From the NCBI GenBank assembly GCA_025360125.1, contig JANYCU010000021.1, positions 62,001-126,000 on the forward strand: a DNA stretch of 64,000 nt. The letters are read 5' to 3'. The position numbers and the translations under genes are program-made. The notes below the pieces were generated by a model. It searched no databases. It was not told where the DNA came from and was given only the letters and a program-made list of their open reading frames with translations. This stretch comes from Armatimonadota bacterium. Its GTDB lineage: Bacteria; Armatimonadota; Fimbriimonadia; Fimbriimonadales; Fimbriimonadaceae. Every line of letters begins with the position of its first letter. Within the stretch, counting starts at the first letter, position 1. This document shows, one piece after another, positions 52,042 through 61,804 of this stretch.

Positions 52042-52048
52042 TCCTGCA

Positions 52049-55000
52049 ATGCGCGTTGCCGACTGGGCTCGCCAAGTCACAGAAATCGTCCCTGAACCGT
52101 TTGAAAATCTTTCGGGAAGTGTCTGCTGGAGCAGTCTTCCGAATGAGGCTCGTGCGGTTTTTGTTGCGTCTGCCTATCTTCGGCACAAGCAAAAGATGTT
52201 GGTGGTGACCGCCAGTTACGATCGGGCGTTGGCGTGGCAAGCGAAGTTAGAACTGTGCGGCGTGCCACATGCAGAGATTTTTCAGTTACCGAGTGGGTCA
52301 TCGGCTTTATTCGAAGACGCGACTCCCGAACATACTGCCTTGTCGGATCGATTAGGCGCTTTAAGAGCTTTGGCCGAGTCGGAAGCGAAGATTGTCATTG
52401 CTTCGCCGCAATCAGCTCTTGAGCGAACGTTGCCTAAGGATCTTCTGCTTGAATCCTTTGTTACCCTGAAACCGAACCAGACCATCGATCCGAAAGTTGT
52501 TACTGACACCTTGAAGCGACTTGGTTACGACGAACAAGAGCCCGTCCGTCAGCCTGGCGGATACAGTCAGCGTGGTGGGATTGTCGACGTGTGGCCCAGT
52601 GGCTATGAGCAACCGATTCGAGTGGAGTGGTTTGACACCGAGATTGAGTCGCTTCGGACATTTGATTCGAATACTCAGCGGTCGAGTGGGGTTATTCCGG
52701 CGTTGTCGTTGTCGCCTAGTCGCGAAGTTTTGTTTACGGGCCACGAGGAAGAATTACAGTCAATTCTCTTACACACTTTGGAACGGGAAGAATCGCAACT
52801 TGATGATGAGACGGCAGCGCGATTGCGAGATTTGATTGAGGGAGATGCGCGGGAGCTTGCCCAACGAAGCTTTTTTGATCGGCTGGAGCTATATCGTCCG
52901 ATGCTTTTTCCTGACTCACAGTGCGCGGTCGATTTTCTGGACGAAAAGAGTCTCTTGGTCTTGGATGAGCCGTTAGAGCTTGAGGCGATTGGAAACCGGG
53001 CGGAAGAGGAACTCAGTCAAGGACTAGAAGCGCGGGTTAAGCGGGGCGAGATTTTGCACAGCACGGCGAACGATTTCTTTCAGCCAGTTGAGCACTTTGA
53101 TTCTCCGGCCAGTAAGTTAGTTTTGACGTCGATGAACGACTTGCCCAGGTGGCTAAGCGTTCAAACGACGACGGACGTAGGGGGAGCTTCGCTGGAGCCA
53201 TATCGGGGACGGGGAGATGCTTTAACGGAGACATTGAAGACTTGGCGAGAGCAGAACTTTACGGTTATTTTTTGCACGGATCAGCCGAACCGGGCGAAGA
53301 CGATTTTGGCTCAAATCGAAATTCATCCGTCCGATGATGGAACAGGTCCGGTGCAACTTTGCAGCGGAAACCTGGGCGGTGGATTTGTTTTGCCCCACGA
53401 GAAGGTAGCACTTGTCTCGGATGCTGAGCTTTTTGGCGTTGCACGGTTGAAGCTTCCTCAACGACGGTTCCAAGAGGGGGCTCCGATTGCCACGGTGCTG
53501 GACCTCAAGCCCGGGGATTACGTTGTTCATATCAATTTTGGCATTGGAATCTTTCAGGGCCTCATTCGAAAGGAGATTGAGAATGTTGAGAAGGAGTTTC
53601 TTTACATTGAATATCAGGCTCCGGACCGCCTTTACGTTCCGGCCGATCAGCTCGATCGGATTCAGAAGTATCTGAATCCGGGCGATGTACCGCCCAAGCT
53701 GAATCGGTTGACGGGAGGTGAGTGGCAACGCACACTGGGAAAAGCGAAGGAGGAGGCGCGGGCGTTCGCCCGGGACCTCGTGAAGTTATACGCAACCCGC
53801 AAGAAGGTCGACCGGCTCCCTTACGGCCCGGATACTCCGTTTCAGGCGGAGATGGAGCAGACGTTCCCTTGGGTGGAGACGCCCAGCCAGATGAAGGCGA
53901 TTCGGGAAGCGAAAGCTGACCTTGAACTTCCCTATCCGATGGATCGATTGGTCTGCGGCGACGTGGGCTTTGGCAAGACAGAAGTTGCGATTCGGGTGGC
54001 ATTTAAGGCGATTCAGTCGGGGCGGCAAGTCGCCGTGCTTTGTCCGACGACGATTTTGAGCGAGCAGCATTACCGCAATTTTGAAGAGAGGCTGTCATCG
54101 TTTGGGACAAAGTTGGCTCTGATCAATCGTTACACGCATACTGCGGCGCGGCGCGATATTTTGCAGGGATTGAAAGACGGTTCGATCGAGATTGTTTTGG
54201 GTACTCACGCCCTACTTGGTACAGGAATTGAGTTTAAGAATCTAGGCGTCGTCGTTATCGACGAGGAGCAGAAGTTTGGCGTGAAGCAGAAAGAGATGTT
54301 GAAGCAACTTCGGTCGGAAGTTGACGTTTTGACGCTTTCAGCAACACCGATTCCTAGGACTTTGAGCATGGCATTGATGGATATTCGCCAGATGTCTTTG
54401 ATCAATGATCCGCCGCCGGGACGGCTTCCGGTTCGAACGTTTGTGCGACCTTATGCGGGTGAGGTTGTCCGCGAGGCAATTTTGCGTGAACTGGCTCGGG
54501 GTGGGCAAGTGTTTTATGTTTACAACCGAGTTGAGAGCATTAACCACGTTTATGAGAAGCTGAGGAAATTGGTTCCAACCGCTCGGATTGGAATTGGCCA
54601 CGGGCAGATGAACGAACGCGAGTTGGAGCCGATCATGGTTGGCTTTATTAAAGGGGAGATTGACGTCTTGCTGAGTACGACGATTGTTGAAAGCGGACTT
54701 GATATTTCGAACGCCAATACCATGATCATTGAGAATGCGGACCGACTTGGTTTAGCTCAACTTTACCAGCTGAGAGGTCGGGTTGGGCGATCGGATCGCC
54801 AAGCATATGCTTTGTTCCTTCACGGCAAAAATCTGGATCAGACGTTGCCTGATCCGAAGGAGAAGGAAGGCGGAGATTTTGGTGCGCCAAAGAAGAAGAA
54901 GACGATGTCGGAGAACGCTTTGCAGCGCCTGCGGGCTTTGCAGGAGTTTTCGTCGCTTGGGTCAGGATATTCCCTTGCGTTTAGAGACTTGCAGATCCGC

Positions 55001-55627
55001 GGAGCGGGAGAACTGTTGGGAGCCAAGCAGAGCGGCACGATGGTTCAGGTTGGGTATGAGCTTTACACTCAATTGATCAATGAAGCGGTGTTTGCGCTGA
55101 AGAATTCGGTTGACGGGGAGGCTAATGCGGGCGAGACGGGCAAAGATCCGCTTGAGTCCCTGACTCCTCTTCCGGTTTTTGAAGTGCCAGTCATTGCGCT
55201 GCTCCCGGACACCTATATTCAAGATCATGCTCAGCGGCTTTACTTCTATCAGCAGATGATGTCGGCACGGGACGATGTGCGTTTGGGCGAAGTGCAGATG
55301 GAGATTGAAGATCGGTATGGAAGGTCACCGCACACGGTGAGTAATGCCTTTGCGATTATGGCGTTGAGGATAAGGGCCCATGCATTGGGGATTGAAAAAC
55401 TGGATGCCCGCCAGGGTCGGATTGCTTGTTCATTTAAGTCTTCGCGTGAGGTTCCGCCAAGGTTGTTTACGATGATCCCTAAGTTTAATAAGGCCGCTTA
55501 TTTGACTCGTGAAGCGTTTATTTGGCCGTTCAGTAGCCCACCTTTGGATGCGATCGAATCGATGTTTCAGGCGATGCGGGAGTGTTTCGACGAAATCGAA
55601 CGCCACCGACAGTTACTTAATCAGTGA
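52049..55627 (+). CDS. mfd: Transcription-repair coupling factor Mfd
   Basis: 1192 aa DNA translocase that removes RNA polymerase stalled at lesions and recruits UvrA. ATG 52049 is chosen from its -10 position. Domains in order: a UvrB-like N-terminal region, the RNAP-interacting CarD/CdnL-type domain (GDYVVHINFGIGIFQG, about residue 490), the RecG-like helicase with Walker A GDVGFGKTE (about residue 635) and DEEQ (about residue 740), then TSATPIPRTL, IVESGLDI and the QLRGRVGRSDRQAYA motif, and the C-terminal TRCF domain. All motor motifs are intact. Confidence 0.96.
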   Translation: MRVADWARQVTEIVPEPFENLSGSVCWSSLPNEARAVFVASAYLRHKQKMLVVTASYDRALAWQAKLELCGVPHAEIFQLPSGSSALFEDATPEHTALSDRLGALRALAESEAKIVIASPQSALERTLPKDLLLESFVTLKPNQTIDPKVVTDTLKRLGYDEQEPVRQPGGYSQRGGIVDVWPSGYEQPIRVEWFDTEIESLRTFDSNTQRSSGVIPALSLSPSREVLFTGHEEELQSILLHTLEREESQLDDETAARLRDLIEGDARELAQRSFFDRLELYRPMLFPDSQCAVDFLDEKSLLVLDEPLELEAIGNRAEEELSQGLEARVKRGEILHSTANDFFQPVEHFDSPASKLVLTSMNDLPRWLSVQTTTDVGGASLEPYRGRGDALTETLKTWREQNFTVIFCTDQPNRAKTILAQIEIHPSDDGTGPVQLCSGNLGGGFVLPHEKVALVSDAELFGVARLKLPQRRFQEGAPIATVLDLKPGDYVVHINFGIGIFQGLIRKEIENVEKEFLYIEYQAPDRLYVPADQLDRIQKYLNPGDVPPKLNRLTGGEWQRTLGKAKEEARAFARDLVKLYATRKKVDRLPYGPDTPFQAEMEQTFPWVETPSQMKAIREAKADLELPYPMDRLVCGDVGFGKTEVAIRVAFKAIQSGRQVAVLCPTTILSEQHYRNFEERLSSFGTKLALINRYTHTAARRDILQGLKDGSIEIVLGTHALLGTGIEFKNLGVVVIDEEQKFGVKQKEMLKQLRSEVDVLTLSATPIPRTLSMALMDIRQMSLINDPPPGRLPVRTFVRPYAGEVVREAILRELARGGQVFYVYNRVESINHVYEKLRKLVPTARIGIGHGQMNERELEPIMVGFIKGEIDVLLSTTIVESGLDISNANTMIIENADRLGLAQLYQLRGRVGRSDRQAYALFLHGKNLDQTLPDPKEKEGGDFGAPKKKKTMSENALQRLRALQEFSSLGSGYSLAFRDLQIRGAGELLGAKQSGTMVQVGYELYTQLINEAVFALKNSVDGEANAGETGKDPLESLTPLPVFEVPVIALLPDTYIQDHAQRLYFYQQMMSARDDVRLGEVQMEIEDRYGRSPHTVSNAFAIMALRIRAHALGIEKLDARQGRIACSFKSSREVPPRLFTMIPKFNKAAYLTREAFIWPFSSPPLDAIESMFQAMRECFDEIERHRQLLNQ

Positions 55628-55688
55628 AACTGGTCGAAAATTCCTAAAGATCGGCTTTAGGTATTCCAATGATTTAGAGGGGATACCA

Positions 55689-55931
55689 ATGACACTCAAT
55701 ACCGTTTCAACATGGAAGGACGTTTTCTTTAAGCGAGGTTGGCTTGACAATGATGGTCACGTGCAACAACCCGTCAATGCTCGCCAGGCAACTATTCAGC
55801 TTGGAACCATGGAATATAAGCTCTCTGATATCTCCGGCCACGACGAAGAAACCATAGAATTTACAAAAGGAAGTTTAATCGACACCTATTTGTGGAGCCA
55901 AATCACCCGCGTCACCGTCTTTAAGTCCTAG
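55689..55931 (+). CDS. Small protein of unknown function
   Basis: 80 aa from ATG 55689, with GAGGGG six nt upstream, overlapping no other gene. A longer frame upstream lies inside mfd and is not real. The sequence contains two Trp, mixed charge and a beta-type pattern, without membrane segments or a recognised family. It lies 61 nt after the mfd stop on the same strand. Confidence 0.6.
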   Translation: MTLNTVSTWKDVFFKRGWLDNDGHVQQPVNARQATIQLGTMEYKLSDISGHDEETIEFTKGSLIDTYLWSQITRVTVFKS

Positions 55932-55970
55932 AGATTGAGTTGTTAGACTCAATCGGGGAATTGGACAACA

Positions 55971-56729
55971 GTGGAACGATACGATGTAGTACTGCCTTCG
56001 GGCGGCAGAATTGATGATCACTTTGCGCGTGTCGCATTAACGCCCTTCAAGGCTCTCATAAAAGTCAAAGACTATATGTTGGGTTTCCGGGTTCTGGAAG
56101 CCGTCAACGACTCTGGTCGACTGGGCCGAATTGTCTTGGTTGGCCCCAAGGAAGTTCAGGATGCCTTTGGCATTCGAGTTTCCAATAAACTTAACGACAC
56201 AGGTGACCTGACCAAAAATATCGCGATGGCGATTCGCGACCTTAAAGCGATGGGCGATTGTACGTCCCGCGTTGCGATCATCACCACCGACCTTCCTTAC
56301 ATCGAGGCGAAGCATATCCAGTCTTTTCTCGATGCCTGTCCAGATTCGGCCGATATTTGTGTCCCCCTGGTTTCAAAAGATGAATATTTGGACCGCTTCC
56401 CGAGTGCTGCTGGAACATTCTTCAAGCTGAAAGACGGTGATTGGACCCTTGGTTGCATCTATCTGATCAAACCGGATGTATTTTTGAGAATCCTCCCGGA
56501 AGTTGATAAGGCAGTTGCGAATCGAAAGAGCAAAATGGCGATGGCTAAGCTTTTTGGCGGCAAGTTCGTCTGGAAGTATCTGACAAAGTCGCTGACATCG
56601 GCTGAGGCGGTTCAGCGGGCGGAGACATTGTTGAGTTGTCGTATCTCGCTGATTAAGAATGGTCCGGCCGAATTTGCTTATGATGTTGACGATATCAACG
56701 ATTACGAATACGCGCTACGAGACAAATAG
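55971..56729 (+). CDS. MobA-like nucleotidyltransferase-fold protein
   Basis: 252 aa protein whose N-terminus VVLPSGGRIDDHFAR and the following KALIKVKDYMLGFRVLEAV plus VAIITTDLPYI match the GT-A nucleotidyltransferase fold used by MobA and related NTP-transferases. The classical GGxSxRxG Lys/Arg signature is only partly kept (SGGRIDD), so catalysis is uncertain. The start is GTG at 55971. It lies 39 nt after the small gene and 54 nt before the MFS transporter on the same strand, so it may share their transcript. Confidence 0.7.
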   Translation: MERYDVVLPSGGRIDDHFARVALTPFKALIKVKDYMLGFRVLEAVNDSGRLGRIVLVGPKEVQDAFGIRVSNKLNDTGDLTKNIAMAIRDLKAMGDCTSRVAIITTDLPYIEAKHIQSFLDACPDSADICVPLVSKDEYLDRFPSAAGTFFKLKDGDWTLGCIYLIKPDVFLRILPEVDKAVANRKSKMAMAKLFGGKFVWKYLTKSLTSAEAVQRAETLLSCRISLIKNGPAEFAYDVDDINDYEYALRDK

Positions 56730-56783
56730 GTGGATTTTTCGATGGCAGGTTCTGGGCTAAACTAGCTACGGTCAAATTCAGTT

Positions 56784-58121
56784 ATGGCATCAACCCCTGC
56801 GCAAAGCACAGACAGCTCGTTTGAATCGCCTTATGGTGATAAGAAGCTTTCGATCGTTCAGCATCTGATCATTTCTGCGTTCTGGTTCGCCACGAATTTC
56901 CAATGGGGACCGATGATCCTGATCCTGTTGCCGGGTGACATTGGTCGCCTGGCCGGACCAGACAAGGCCAGTGTCCTTGGCAAAGTTGGTTACCTGGCGA
57001 TTATTGCTATCGTTGTGCCACTCATCGCTGGAGCCCTATCGGACCGATGCAAACGAAAGGAAGGGCGTCGAAAGCCCTATATTGCCGTCGGAGTTTTTCT
57101 AAACATCATTGGGCTTATGCTTATGGCCTACTCGGTGGTCAGTCTGAAGTCTTGGGTTGCCTATTTGGCGAGCTATGGAGTTGTCCAATTCGGAAACAAT
57201 ATTGCTTCCGGAGCCTACATGGGCATCATTCCTGATGTTGTTCGCAAGGACGAGCATGGCAAAGCTTCTGGCTTTATGGCGCTCATGAGCCAGCTCGGCA
57301 CTCTCATTGGCATCATCGTCGTCGGCATTGTCCTAAAGTCGGACCAGACCTTCCTGCGTTACGGCATCATTAGCGTATTGATTGCTGTTACTGGAGCAAT
57401 ATCCTATTACGGCATCAAAGAGAACCAACTCAAGGTTGATCTCGAACCTTTCAAGGTTGTCCAGTACATAAAGTCACTTTGGATCGATCCACGAAAGTAT
57501 CCGAATTTTGCATGGGTCTGGATCACTCGATTCCTAGTGATGCTGGGATTCTATTCGATTGTGCCTTACATCAATTTCTACCTGATGGATGTTGTTCATA
57601 TTCCGAGCGCAAAAGTTGAAGCGAAGGCATCCATTTTGTTTGCCATCATCCTGATTGTATCGAGCCTTACGGGAATCTATGGCGGACTCTTATCAGATAA
57701 GATTGGCCGGAAAGGCGTTGTATATTTGGCAAACGCAGTCATGGCAGTCATTGCTCCAGTATTCATCTTTTGTCACAATTTTTATGCTGCACTCATCGTT
57801 GGAGCAATATTTGGACTCGGATATGGGGCCTACCTCAGCGTGGATTATGCGTTAGGGACGGATGTCTTACCTCACAAAGAAGAAGCAGGTAAAGACATGG
57901 CGATCTGGCACGTAGCTATGACTTTGCCACAGTCGATCGGCCAACCGTTCGCCTCGCTTCTGCTGACCATCTCTGGCTATACCCTTGAAAAGAGCCTTGT
58001 CATTGGTGAAAAAGACATCGTTCACTATAGTACAACCGGATACGGCTATATTTTTGTATTCTGCACGATCTGCCTTGCCCTCGGCGCCTACTTGCTTCGG
58101 AATGTTAAGGGCATTGAATAG
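56784..58121 (+). CDS. MFS transporter, sugar/SLC45-like
   Basis: 445 aa with twelve predicted helices. The loop between helices 2 and 3 has SDRCKRKEGRRKPYIAVG, the GxxxD-like cation-symporter signature of glycoside-type MFS carriers, repeated in weaker form at LLSDKIGRKGVVY after helix 8. The C-terminal end is short and cytoplasmic. It shares a 1-nt stop/start overlap (TAGTG) with the next gene. Substrate is probably a sugar or glycoside, not proven. Confidence 0.85.
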   Translation: MASTPAQSTDSSFESPYGDKKLSIVQHLIISAFWFATNFQWGPMILILLPGDIGRLAGPDKASVLGKVGYLAIIAIVVPLIAGALSDRCKRKEGRRKPYIAVGVFLNIIGLMLMAYSVVSLKSWVAYLASYGVVQFGNNIASGAYMGIIPDVVRKDEHGKASGFMALMSQLGTLIGIIVVGIVLKSDQTFLRYGIISVLIAVTGAISYYGIKENQLKVDLEPFKVVQYIKSLWIDPRKYPNFAWVWITRFLVMLGFYSIVPYINFYLMDVVHIPSAKVEAKASILFAIILIVSSLTGIYGGLLSDKIGRKGVVYLANAVMAVIAPVFIFCHNFYAALIVGAIFGLGYGAYLSVDYALGTDVLPHKEEAGKDMAIWHVAMTLPQSIGQPFASLLLTISGYTLEKSLVIGEKDIVHYSTTGYGYIFVFCTICLALGAYLLRNVKGIE

Positions 58122-59608
58122 TGAAGGCATTTCTCACCTATCTGGGTGTTGCTCTGGCTTTTGTAACGGCGTTCTGCATCTTTTGCCAGCACGTTTACGA
58201 CAGCGATAACTTTTACCATATGGGCCACGCGGCTCTGTATTATCAGAACGGTCCGTTTTACCGAGCCTTTCCGTGGACGACCTATAGCGTTATTTCCCAG
58301 CACAATTCGGACCTATGGTGGGGATTTCACCTGCTGTTGGCTCCGCTGACGGTGTTACAGAACAAAGTCGTTATCTTGGCAGTTGCCCCTGGTTACTTGA
58401 TGCTCTTGAACCTCTTGTTTTCGCGCCTTGCGGTGGTGAGAATGGGATGGAGTCAATGGTACGGTTTCGCTTTATTGCCGGCCTCGCTTGGCTTTTTAAT
58501 GCGAATGGATACGGTTCGGCCACAGGCCCTGTCATCTTCCCTTCTCATTCTGCTATTTGCTGCGATCTTCACTGAGGCTCCTTGGCTGGCAATCGGGACG
58601 TCGGCCCTGATTGGTTTCCTCCATCCGACCTTGTCTTACTTAATTGTCATGGTTGGTTTTTTCACGTTCATCCAGCGCAGGGTGACAAAGAAAGAGTGGA
58701 ATCCTTGGCTAGAAGTTTCGTGCTTGCTCGTGGCACTCTCGATATCTTGCATTCGGCCAGGGATGATGGATGGACTGCAATTGCTGAAGATTCAGCTTTA
58801 TGACTTGATGCTGGTTCGACGTGCGGGCGAGGTCAAGAACTTTGGCGTTGAGTTGGAAAGGCTCAATGTTGGCTACTTCCTACGGGCCTTTCTCGGGCCG
58901 ATCATCTTATTTGTCGTCAGTAGTCTTATTTGGTTAAGATTTCGGGATAGGACGCTTAAAGGCTCTGCCTTTCTTGGTGCGTTTGGGATTATGGCGGCGG
59001 CGTTTATGCTGTCAATTCTCATTACTCGTCGGGGATCGGACCAATTTGCGCCCTTTGCCATTCTCACGTCTTTAGTCGTCTTTCATCAGTGCAAAGGAAT
59101 TCCTAAATTTACGGCCCACGCAATCGGCATCAACATGGTGGTCGTGCTTGGCCTCTTTGTCCAAACTCACCTGAGTCGGTCCGATAAATACAACGCGACG
59201 GACTACCGGGCGGGGACAAAATGGCTGATTGCTCATACTCAGCCAGGTGAGATTATTGGTCAAGGCGTCTGGTCTGACTTTGGTCCGCTCTTTTATTGGG
59301 ATACGCATAATCGGTTTTTGGGCGGGATGGATCCGGTCTTTCAGTATCGATACAACCCGGCGACCTACTGGTTGATGACGTTAAACTGCGCGGGTCGGGA
59401 GCAAGGCAAAACGGGGGCGTTTAATCCGGCGAAGAGTTCGGCGAAGGAAGATGATCTTTCGACGGCCTGGCCGCGGGATTTGAAGACGAAATGGTTCTTC
59501 TGTTCGCAGGATTGGGACGGTCAGTATCAGGACGCGCTGAAGAAAGATAAGCACACGAAGATTGCTTATTCGGATAAGCATTGCGTGATTTACGAGTTCT
59601 TCCCGTGA
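58121..59608 (+). CDS. Polytopic membrane protein, possible GT-C-like enzyme
   Basis: 495 aa with about ten membrane helices and a large soluble C-terminal portion (from about residue 350) rich in Trp and Tyr. The first loop has the acidic pattern HVYDSDNFYHMG, which recalls GT-C enzymes, but the family is not recognised with certainty. The start is GTG overlapping the stop of the MFS gene by 1 nt, so the genes are translationally coupled. It may act on lipid-linked or surface sugars. Confidence 0.68.
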   Translation: MKAFLTYLGVALAFVTAFCIFCQHVYDSDNFYHMGHAALYYQNGPFYRAFPWTTYSVISQHNSDLWWGFHLLLAPLTVLQNKVVILAVAPGYLMLLNLLFSRLAVVRMGWSQWYGFALLPASLGFLMRMDTVRPQALSSSLLILLFAAIFTEAPWLAIGTSALIGFLHPTLSYLIVMVGFFTFIQRRVTKKEWNPWLEVSCLLVALSISCIRPGMMDGLQLLKIQLYDLMLVRRAGEVKNFGVELERLNVGYFLRAFLGPIILFVVSSLIWLRFRDRTLKGSAFLGAFGIMAAAFMLSILITRRGSDQFAPFAILTSLVVFHQCKGIPKFTAHAIGINMVVVLGLFVQTHLSRSDKYNATDYRAGTKWLIAHTQPGEIIGQGVWSDFGPLFYWDTHNRFLGGMDPVFQYRYNPATYWLMTLNCAGREQGKTGAFNPAKSSAKEDDLSTAWPRDLKTKWFFCSQDWDGQYQDALKKDKHTKIAYSDKHCVIYEFFP

Positions 59609-59763
59609 GGGAATCGAAGTTTGAAGGCAACTAGTTTTGGTAACAAATCAATGATTTGGCGACTCAACATCATCGATGAAAGAAAACCAAACAATCCGGT
59701 AAAGGCAGTACGTTTGACGAACAATGTTTCGTCTGTCGGATAGTCTCGCACATTGATAGCTTT

Positions 59764-59985
59764 TCACTGAATCTCTAAGTAAGGCGACCCGGTTCCTTCA
59801 GTGCAGCGAATGTCGTTGGACGAAGTTGGTATTTCTCGAAAACTTCCTGAATGGAGGATTTCACCGCACTTTTCGACGGTAATAGGTAATTCCAATTCGA
59901 GCCTCAAAACGACGTGTATTGGATGCCGACACCTACTAAATTCTTGGGCAGCTTTCGTTTTAATGTGTGACGTCTCATTGAACAA
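59764..59985 (-). CDS. Doubtful short open frame
   Basis: 73-codon frame from TTG 59985, directly after (6 nt) the exported protein gene at 59992. It contains no recognised motif, and an opposite-strand frame over the same bases is equally plausible. It may be a decayed gene. Bases 59609-59763 show no gene. Confidence 0.2.
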   Translation of the reverse strand: MFNETSHIKTKAAQEFSRCRHPIHVVLRLELELPITVEKCGEILHSGSFREIPTSSNDIRCTEGTGSPYLEIQ

Positions 59986-59991
59986 ACAGCT

Positions 59992-60393
59992 TTAATTGCG
60001 AAATCCTTTGTCAGAAACGAGGATGTCGTTCGGCAGCCAGGATAGGGTTTCTGACTTTGTGGTGCACGTGAAGCAGATGTCGTTGTTGAGCATGAAGTAC
60101 TGAACGCTTAAGAATTCTGAGTTCTTGTCGAATTCATATCTCAGATAAGTGGCAATTGGATCATCACTCTGCAGAATCTGAGCTTTCGACAGCGAGACGA
60201 CCATATGGGAATCCATATCTTGACGGAACGAATCGTTTTCAAGATATAGGCTTTGCCCATCTGATTGTAAACCTGCCAGTCGGAGCAGTGAAGGTCTGTG
60301 TTCTGGAGCTGAATTGGTATGAACGAAAATGCAGAGCGCGCTAACAAACGCGGAAAGCCAAGCCAGATAAGTTCGCTTTGCTCTAGTGGTCAT
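59992..60393 (-). CDS. Exported or membrane-anchored protein of unknown function
   Basis: 133 aa with an N-terminal basic segment and hydrophobic stretch (residues about 8-25), then a polar beta-type body with two Cys in NDICFTCTT. No family is recognised. It is monocistronic or followed by the doubtful frame at 59764. Promoter signals are weak. Confidence 0.58.
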   Translation of the reverse strand: MTTRAKRTYLAWLSAFVSALCIFVHTNSAPEHRPSLLRLAGLQSDGQSLYLENDSFRQDMDSHMVVSLSKAQILQSDDPIATYLRYEFDKNSEFLSVQYFMLNNDICFTCTTKSETLSWLPNDILVSDKGFRN

Positions 60394-60463
60394 TTATGGG
60401 ACAACGAACAGAAAGTTAGATTTGTTCACACCTTCTCTACTAGAGGATAACCGGGCTTCTGGC

Positions 60464-60513
60464 AACCCCCATCCCAACCCTTCCCCCTCTGCAAAGCCCG
60501 ACAAGGGGAAGGG
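60464..60513. repeat. Dispersed GC-rich hairpin repeat, copy 2 (reverse orientation)
   Basis: AACCCCCATCCCAACCC is followed by CCCTTCCCC (60478-60486) and GGGGAAGGG (60505-60513). It is the reverse complement of the element at 11391-11439, differing mainly in the loop. It lies between the exported gene and the 3' end of glyA and may serve as a terminator for glyA. Confidence 0.75.
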
Positions 60514-60532
60514 CCTTGAGGGAATACTCAAC

Positions 60533-61792
60533 TCAAAAGATGTGGATCGGGAATCGATTGGTTAGGTCGATGACTTGGTGTCGGATTGAGTGGAGCTTTT
60601 CGGAGTTATCGTGGTTCCGGAGGGCATCGGAGATGAAGTCGGCGATTTGTTTCATTTCCGGCTCTTTCATTCCGCGGGTTGTGACAGCAGGGGTTCCGAG
60701 CCGGATTCCGCTTGTGACGAACATCTTCTCGGGGTCGAACGGGATCGAATTCTTATTCGTCGTGATGGCGGCTTCGTCGAGGGCGATTTGCGCGGTTTTG
60801 CCAGTTACACCGTAGGGTCTAAGATCGACGAGCATGAGGTGGGAATCGGTGCCACCGCTGACGATTCGGAAGCCATTCTGGGTAAGTGCCGCCGCGAGTG
60901 CTGAAGCGTTCAAACGGATTTGATGTTGATAGGTTTTGAATTCCGGTCGGAGGGCTTCACCAAATGCGACGGCTTTGGCTGCGATGACGTGCATGAGGGG
61001 GCCACCTTGAATTCCAGGAAAGACGGATTTGTCGATTTCTTTTGCAAATTGCTCTCGGCAAAGGATGATGCCGCCGCGCGGGCCACGGAGGGTTTTATGG
61101 GTTGTCGAAGTTACGAAATCTGCATATGGAATTGGACTTGGATACTCTCCGGCCGCAATTAAACCTGAGTAGTGGGCCATGTCGCACATGTGGAGAGCAC
61201 CTACTTCATCGGCAATTGCCCTAATTTTGGCAAAGTCAAACGCACGTGAATAGGCCGATGCGCCGCTGACGATCATCTTTGGCTTGTGTTCGAGCGCAGT
61301 TTGGCGGAATGCGTCGTAGTCAATGAGTTCGTCGGTGGGAGAGACGCTATAGGGGACAATGTTGTAGTTTTGCCCGCTGTAGGTCACAGGTGAACCGTGA
61401 GTGAGGTGGCCACCGTGGGACAGGTTCATGCCCATGAGGGTGTCTCCTGGCTTGAGCATAGCCATATAGACCGCCATATTCGCCGAAGCTCCAGAGTGGG
61501 GTTGGACATTGGCGTGTTCGGCGCCATAGAGTTCTTTGACTCGGTCAATTGCGAGCTGTTCGACTTGGTCGACGATTTCGCATCCGCCGTAGTATCGCTT
61601 GCCGGGGAGCCCTTCGGCATATTTGTCGGTAAGGACGCTGGCCATGGCTTGTCGGACAGCAAGCGAGGCAATATTTTCGGATGCGATGAGTTCAAGATTG
61701 TGTTCTTGCCGAACTTCTTCTTGCTTGATTAATCCGAAAACGGTTGGATCGCCCTGTTCGAGGGTAACTCGATGCGCTCGAGCGGTCGACAT
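60533..61792 (-). CDS. glyA: Serine hydroxymethyltransferase
   Basis: 419 aa PLP enzyme converting serine and tetrahydrofolate to glycine and methylene-THF. I choose ATG 61792 ([13 protein letters not shown]), since AAGGA lies 9 nt upstream, over the ATG three codons earlier. Motifs: [39 protein letters not shown]-type sequence, [15 protein letters not shown] and the PLP-lysine [13 protein letters not shown]. It is the last gene of rpmE2-deacetylase-glyA, with 12 nt to the preceding stop. Confidence 0.96.
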   Translation of the reverse strand: MSTARAHRVTLEQGDPTVFGLIKQEEVRQEHNLELIASENIASLAVRQAMASVLTDKYAEGLPGKRYYGGCEIVDQVEQLAIDRVKELYGAEHANVQPHSGASANMAVYMAMLKPGDTLMGMNLSHGGHLTHGSPVTYSGQNYNIVPYSVSPTDELIDYDAFRQTALEHKPKMIVSGASAYSRAFDFAKIRAIADEVGALHMCDMAHYSGLIAAGEYPSPIPYADFVTSTTHKTLRGPRGGIILCREQFAKEIDKSVFPGIQGGPLMHVIAAKAVAFGEALRPEFKTYQHQIRLNASALAAALTQNGFRIVSGGTDSHLMLVDLRPYGVTGKTAQIALDEAAITTNKNSIPFDPEKMFVTSGIRLGTPAVTTRGMKEPEMKQIADFISDALRNHDNSEKLHSIRHQVIDLTNRFPIHIF

Positions 61793-61804
61793 GTCTGCCA
61801 TTCC

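Noticed and set aside
52004-52048. Upstream in-frame start for mfd
   Set aside because: The 15 extra residues would be encoded across the -10 hexamer, and no ribosome site supports them.
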